Shown one piece after another: positions 60,107 to 64,000 of a DNA stretch of 64,000 nucleotides (the stretch's first letter is position 1; every line of letters starts with the position of its first letter). This stretch comes from Albidovulum sp. (GTDB lineage: Bacteria > Pseudomonadota > Alphaproteobacteria > Rhodobacterales > Rhodobacteraceae). The translations under genes and the position numbers were made by a program. The stretch covers positions 225,595 through 289,594 of the forward strand of contig JACKKB010000005.1 in the NCBI GenBank assembly GCA_020637635.1, in the 5' to 3' direction. Under the pieces are notes generated by a model that had not been told where the DNA came from, ran no database searches, and saw only the letters and a program-made list of their open reading frames with translations.

Positions 60107-61477
60107 TCAAAGCCCGGCGGCCTTGCGCATGTCGCGCCGGTCGTGCAGCTCCTCGGCCACGAGGAAGGCAAGCTCCAGCGACTGGCTGGCATTGAGCCGC
60201 GGGTCGCAGGCGGTGTGATAGCGGTCCGAGAGATCCTCGTCGGACACCGCCCGCACCCCGCCGGTGCATTCGGTCACATCCTTGCCGGTCATCTCGAAAT
60301 GCACGCCGCCCGGGATGGTGCCCTCGGCCTTGTGCACCGCGAAGAACTCGCGCACCTCGCGCAGGACGCTCTCGAAGGGCCGGGTCTTGTAGCCCGACGC
60401 GGCCTTGATCGTGTTGCCGTGCATCGGATCGCAGGTCCAGAGCACCCGCGCGCCCTCCGACTCGACCGTGCGGATGAGCCGTGGCAGATGGTCGCCCGCC
60501 TTGCCCGCCCCGAATCGCGCGATGAGCGTGAGCCGCCCGGCCTCGTTCTCGGGGTTGAGCCGCGCCATCAGCCGCTTCAGGTCGTCGCCGGTGAGCGTGG
60601 GGCCGCATTTCAGCCCGATCGGGTTCTGCACGCCGCGGCAGAACTCGACATGGGCGCCGTCCGGCTGGCGCGTGCGGTCGCCGATCCAGATCATGTGGCC
60701 CGATCCCGCAATCGGCAGGCCCGAGGTCGAATCGACCCGGCAGAGCGCCTCTTCGTATTCCAGAAGCAGCGCCTCGTGGCTGGTGTAGAAATCCACCGAC
60801 CCCATTGCATGGACCGTCTCGGAGGTGACCCCGGCCGCACCCATGAAATCCATCGCGTCCTGGATGCGCCCCGCCACCTCGCGGTATTTCTGCGCCTCGT
60901 CCTCGTCGGTGAAGCCGGAAATCCAGCTCTGCACCCTGTGCATGTCGGCATAGCCGCCGGTCGAGAAGGCGCGCAGCAGGTTGAGCGAGGCCGCCGCCTG
61001 GGTATAGGCGGTCAGCATCCGCTGCGGATCGGGAACCCGGGCTTCGGGCGTGAAGTCGAATCCGTTGATGATGTCGCCGCGGTAGGACGGCAGCTCGACC
61101 CCGCCCACGACCTCGCTCGGCGCCGAACGCGGCTTGGCGAACTGGCCGGCGACGCGGCCGATCTTGATCACCGGCAGTTTCGCGCCCCAGGTCAGCACGA
61201 TCGCCATCTGCAGGATCACCTTGAACGTGTCGCGGATGTTGTCGGCCGAGAACTCGGCAAAGCTCTCGGCGCAGTCACCCCCCTGGAGCAGAAACGCGCG
61301 CCCCTCCGACGCCGCGCCGAGCGCGCGGCGCAGCGTGCGCGCCTCGCCGGCGAAGACGAGCGGCGGCAGCTTGGCAAGCTGCGCCTCGACCGCCTTCACG
61401 GCGGCCGCGTCGGGATAGTCGGGCATCTGCACCCGCGGCTTCCTGCGCCAGTCGGATCTGGTCCAGCCCGTCGTCAT
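60107..61477 (-). CDS. Class II DAHP synthase (3-deoxy-7-phosphoheptulonate synthase)
   Basis: 456 aa, the class II length. Condenses PEP and erythrose-4-P in the first shikimate step. Family motifs: FLLQGGDCAESFAEF, IKIGRVAGQFAKPRS, LPSYRGDIING, SHEALLLEYEEALCR, MIWIGDRTRQPDGAHVEF and WTCDPMHGNT (metal-binding region). GAGGAGG upstream of ATG 61477. The aroB/aroK genes are elsewhere in the window. Confidence 0.97.
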   Translation of the reverse strand: MTTGWTRSDWRRKPRVQMPDYPDAAAVKAVEAQLAKLPPLVFAGEARTLRRALGAASEGRAFLLQGGDCAESFAEFSADNIRDTFKVILQMAIVLTWGAKLPVIKIGRVAGQFAKPRSAPSEVVGGVELPSYRGDIINGFDFTPEARVPDPQRMLTAYTQAAASLNLLRAFSTGGYADMHRVQSWISGFTDEDEAQKYREVAGRIQDAMDFMGAAGVTSETVHAMGSVDFYTSHEALLLEYEEALCRVDSTSGLPIAGSGHMIWIGDRTRQPDGAHVEFCRGVQNPIGLKCGPTLTGDDLKRLMARLNPENEAGRLTLIARFGAGKAGDHLPRLIRTVESEGARVLWTCDPMHGNTIKAASGYKTRPFESVLREVREFFAVHKAEGTIPGGVHFEMTGKDVTECTGGVRAVSDEDLSDRYHTACDPRLNASQSLELAFLVAEELHDRRDMRKAAGL

Positions 61478-61621
61478 CGCGGCCTCCTCAAGGGTCTCTC
61501 GTGAACGGCATTCCTATAGACCCGGCACGCAGCCCGTGCAAACCGATTGCGACGCGAAATGCCGCTTGCGGCCCACCGATCTTAATGCTCTTGTCCGACA
61601 AACGACAGTTTGGGTCGCATT

Positions 61622-62647
61622 ATGTCCACTGGCAGCGCGCGCGCCGGGCGCGAAACCTCGCAGGAAGCCAAGCAGAGACGTTTCGTCTTTCTGCTTCTCG
61701 ACCACTTCACCATGCTTTCCTTCGCCGGCGCGATCGAGCCGCTCAGGATTGCCAACCGGGTGATCGGCCGGCGCGCCTACGAATGGGTTCTGGCCGGCGA
61801 GAACGGCATCGAGAGCACCTGTTCCAACGGCGCCTCCTTCCGGCTCGACATGGGGCTCGGCGAGATCGAGCGCGAGGATACGGTGCTCGTCTGCGGCGGC
61901 ATCGACGTGCAGCAGTCGACGACGCGGCCGATCCTCAACTGGCTCCGGCGCGAGGCCCGTCGCGGCGCGGCGATCGGCGGGCTCTGCACCGGTGCCTACA
62001 CGGTGGCCAAGGCCGGGCTGCTCGACGGCAGGCGCGCGACGATCCACTGGGAGAACCAGGACAGCTTCGTCGAGGAGTTCGACGAGGTGAAGCTGACCAA
62101 GTCGGTCTTCGTCGTCGACGGCAACCGGATGTCGACAGCCGGCGGCACCGCCTCGATCGACCTGATGCTGAAGATCATCGCCCAGGACCACGGCGAGGAG
62201 ATCGCCAATACCGTCGCCGACCAGCTCATCTATTCCTCGATCCGCACCGATCAGGACGTGCAGCGGCTGTCGATCCCGACCCGGATCGGCGTCCGCCACC
62301 CCAAGCTCAGCCAGGTCATCCACCTGATGGAAAGCAATATCGAGGACCCGATCAGCCCCGCCGATCTCGCCGCCGAAGTCGGCATGTCGACGCGCCAGCT
62401 CGAACGGCTCTTCCGCCGCTACCTGAACCGCAGCCCCAAGCGCTACTACATGGAGCTGCGCCTGCAGAAGGCGCGCAACCTGCTCATGCAGACCGACATG
62501 AGCGTGATCAACGTGGCGCTCGCCTGCGGCTTTGCCAGCCCCTCGCATTTCTCCAAATGCTACCGCGCGCATTACGAGACGACACCCTACCGCGAGCGTG
62601 GCAGCCATGGCGCCCAGGCGATCGCCACGCCGCGCCTGTCGTTCTGA
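61622..62647 (+). CDS. GlxA-type AraC family transcriptional regulator
   Basis: 341 aa. N-terminal DJ-1/PfpI-like domain (~18-190, FVFLLLDHFTMLSFAGAIEPL, GGIDVQ, GLCTGAYTVAKAGLLDGRRATIHW) and C-terminal AraC double HTH (~235-335; ISPADLAAEVGMSTRQLERLFRRYLNRSPKRYYMELRL). The GbdR/CdhR-like group regulates quaternary-amine or carnitine use in other proteobacteria; the effector here is unknown. ATG 61622 has no RBS; the palindrome TTGTC-C-GACAA (61591-61601) lies just upstream. Confidence 0.9.
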   Translation: MSTGSARAGRETSQEAKQRRFVFLLLDHFTMLSFAGAIEPLRIANRVIGRRAYEWVLAGENGIESTCSNGASFRLDMGLGEIEREDTVLVCGGIDVQQSTTRPILNWLRREARRGAAIGGLCTGAYTVAKAGLLDGRRATIHWENQDSFVEEFDEVKLTKSVFVVDGNRMSTAGGTASIDLMLKIIAQDHGEEIANTVADQLIYSSIRTDQDVQRLSIPTRIGVRHPKLSQVIHLMESNIEDPISPADLAAEVGMSTRQLERLFRRYLNRSPKRYYMELRLQKARNLLMQTDMSVINVALACGFASPSHFSKCYRAHYETTPYRERGSHGAQAIATPRLSF

Positions 62648-62794
62648 GCCTTTGCGACAAGGCGGCCGCGCCACGTGGGGGCCGTGGCCCCTGCAGCAGG
62701 CGCACACCGGGAAAAGGCCCCGCCGGCACAACCCGAGGGGCAAAAAGCCGGCCGGACCGGCCGTTTCCGCGAGGTTTGTCCATCGGCAAGGCAC

Positions 62795-62823
62795 TTTTCT
62801 TTTGTTGGACGCCACACTAGGCT
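62795..62823 (+). promoter_or_regulatory. Candidate promoter of the branched-chain binding protein gene
   Basis: TTTTCT (62795-62800), 17 bp, TAGGCT (62818-62823), 36 bp before the start codon. Fourth example of the arrangement seen before ssb, eno and the lipoprotein gene. Confidence 0.3.
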
Positions 62824-62859
62824 TCGCGCAGAACTAAGATCCAACATGGGAGTACAAGA

Positions 62860-64000
62860 ATGAAACGGCTTCTCTCGGCGACCGCTCTGGTCGCCCTGAT
62901 GTCCTCTGGCGCGCTGGCCGAAGAGGTTAAGATCGGTGTGATCCTCGGCTTCACCGGGCCGCTGGAATCGATCACCCCGGCCATGGCCTCGGGCGCGGAA
63001 CTGGCGATGAAGGAAGTGTCGGACTCGGGCAAGCTGCTCGATGGCTCGACGGTCACGTCGGTGCGCGGCGACTCGACCTGCGTCGACGCCGCTGCGGCGA
63101 CCGCCGCGGCCGAACGGCTCGTCACCACCGACAAGGTGAACGCGATCATGGGCGCCGACTGCTCGGGTGTGACCGGCGCGATCCTCGCCAACGTCGCGGT
63201 GCCGAACGGCATCGTGATGATCTCGCCCTCGGCCACCTCGCCCGGCCTCTCGACCGCCGAGGACAACGGCCTCTTCTTCCGCACCGCACCTTCCGATGCG
63301 CGCCAGGGCGAGATCGTCCGCGACATCCTGAAGGAGCATGGCGTGAACTCCATCGCCATCACCTATACCAACAACGACTACGGCAAGGGTCTTGCCGAGT
63401 CGATCCAGCGCAACTGGGAAGAAGCCGGCGGCAAGGTCACGATCTCGGCCGCGCATGAGGACGGCAAGGCCGACTATTCGGCCGAAGTGGGCGCGCTTGC
63501 CGCCGCCGGCGGCGATGTTCTCGTCGTCGCGGGCTATGTCGACCAGGGCGGCTCGGGGATCGTGCGCGCCGCGCTCGACACCGGCGCCTTCTCGACCTTC
63601 TACTTCCCCGACGGCATGGTCGGCGAGAAGCTGAACGAGAACTTCGGCGCCGAACTGAACGGCTCCTACGGCGCCTATCCGGGCACCGACAGCCCCGGCG
63701 CCGCGAAGTTCCAGGAAATGGCCAAGGGCGCCGGCTTCGACGGCACCTCGGCCTTCGCGCCTGAAAGCTACGACGCCGCCGCGCTCATCCTGCTGGCGAT
63801 GGAAGCGGCGAAGTCCTCGGCCTCGGGCGACTTCAAGGACAAGGTGATGGATGTCGCCAACGCACCGGGCACCGAGATCTATCCGGGCGACCTGGCCAAG
63901 GCGCTTGAAATGATCGCCAACGGCGAGGACGTGGACTATGTCGGCGCCTCGGCGGTGGAACTGATCGGACCGGGCGAATCGGCGGGCAGCTACCGCGAGA
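62860..64000 (+). CDS. Branched-chain amino acid ABC transporter substrate-binding protein (cut by window edge)
   Basis: At least 380 aa are visible and the frame is open at the right edge. Signal peptide 1-~20 (cleavage after GALA, leaving EEVKIGVILGFTGPL). Periplasmic type I binding fold of the LivJ/LIV-binding family: GADCSGVTGAILANVAVPNGIVMISPSATSPGLS, TYTNNDYGKGLAES and APESYDAAALILLAMEAAK. Substrate not determinable. The permease and ATPase genes would be expected beyond the edge. Confidence 0.93.
   Translation, partial: MKRLLSATALVALMSSGALAEEVKIGVILGFTGPLESITPAMASGAELAMKEVSDSGKLLDGSTVTSVRGDSTCVDAAAATAAAERLVTTDKVNAIMGADCSGVTGAILANVAVPNGIVMISPSATSPGLSTAEDNGLFFRTAPSDARQGEIVRDILKEHGVNSIAITYTNNDYGKGLAESIQRNWEEAGGKVTISAAHEDGKADYSAEVGALAAAGGDVLVVAGYVDQGGSGIVRAALDTGAFSTFYFPDGMVGEKLNENFGAELNGSYGAYPGTDSPGAAKFQEMAKGAGFDGTSAFAPESYDAAALILLAMEAAKSSASGDFKDKVMDVANAPGTEIYPGDLAKALEMIANGEDVDYVGASAVELIGPGESAGSYRE

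Noticed and set aside
62720..62775. Terminator hairpin GGCCGGACCGGCC with T-run on the minus strand
   Set aside because: No minus-strand gene ends upstream of it, so it has no obvious transcript to stop.

Overview
The window is 64 kb of very GC-rich, densely coded bacterial chromosome. Gene content and order point to an alphaproteobacterium of the Rhodobacteraceae (Rhodobacterales). The supporting evidence is a TakP/TakQ/TakM-type alpha-keto-acid TRAP operon very like that of Rhodobacter, a class II DAHP synthase, a PAS_5 protein, a soluble PhoR in a phoR-pstSCAB-phoU-phoB cluster, and a corrinoid protein next to DUF1638. I found no rRNA, tRNA, prophage, insertion sequence or CRISPR array. 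Nearly everything is core or near-core genome.

Layout. 1-2.5 kb: a divergent radical SAM gene (cut by the left edge), a corrinoid protein, a small membrane peptide, a DUF1638 protein and SufE. 2.6-6.2 kb: lipoprotein, RNase D, membrane-tethered LuxR-type regulator, SSB and a GNAT acetyltransferase. 6.2-12 kb: aroK-aroB on the minus strand, then a plus-strand run of a 45-aa membrane peptide, an exported protein, xerD and a CorC/HlyC protein. 12.2-15.8 kb: the takQ-takM-takP operon, in which TakM carries an odd glycine-rich repeat tail. 16.3-31 kb: central metabolism, including N-carbamoylputrescine amidase, enolase, TyrS, two cyclophilins, PGK, class I FBP aldolase, ribulose-phosphate epimerase and phosphoglycolate phosphatase, with DMT transporters and SDR enzymes between them. 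32-35 kb: a persulfide-dioxygenase-like protein, a FAD amine oxidase and a LuxR-type regulator. 35.8-37.6 kb: tsf and rpsB. 38.8-41.6 kb: psuK and psuG (pseudouridine breakdown) split by an oppositely oriented YqjD/YqjE-like pair. 41.7-47.8 kb: DUF502, patatin, 3-hydroxybutyrate dehydrogenase, YejA-like binding protein, entericidin, aquaporin and a CsbD-like protein. 47.9-55.2 kb: the complete phosphate regulon cluster with a three-repeat Pho box. 55.4-64 kb: unknown small protein, PLP transsulfuration-type enzyme, gamma carbonic anhydrase, gmk, yicC, PAS_5 protein, class II DAHP synthase, GlxA-type regulator and a branched-chain amino acid binding protein that runs off the right edge.

How the genes work together. 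The clearest functional units are phoR-pstS-pstC-pstA-pstB-phoU-phoB (phosphate sensing and uptake), takQMP (2-oxo-acid uptake), aroK-aroB with the class II DAHP synthase (three shikimate steps), eno/pgk/fda/rpe/gph (triose, pentose and glycolate metabolism), psuK+psuG, rpsB-tsf, and yicC-gmk-gamma-CA-PLP enzyme, which is joined by 4-8 bp overlaps.

The most interesting unexplained signals are: a compact candidate small-RNA gene at about 44.57-44.65 kb with a 17-bp-spaced promoter and a textbook intrinsic terminator; a recurring upstream motif (TTTTC[TC], 17 bp, T[AC]) before ssb, eno, a lipoprotein gene and the branched-chain binding protein; many short GC-rich tandem repeats of different period in intergenic gaps and protein C-termini; and a LuxR-type receptor lacking the usual ligand-contacting Asp. 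I did not find a clearly new multi-gene defence or biosynthetic system.
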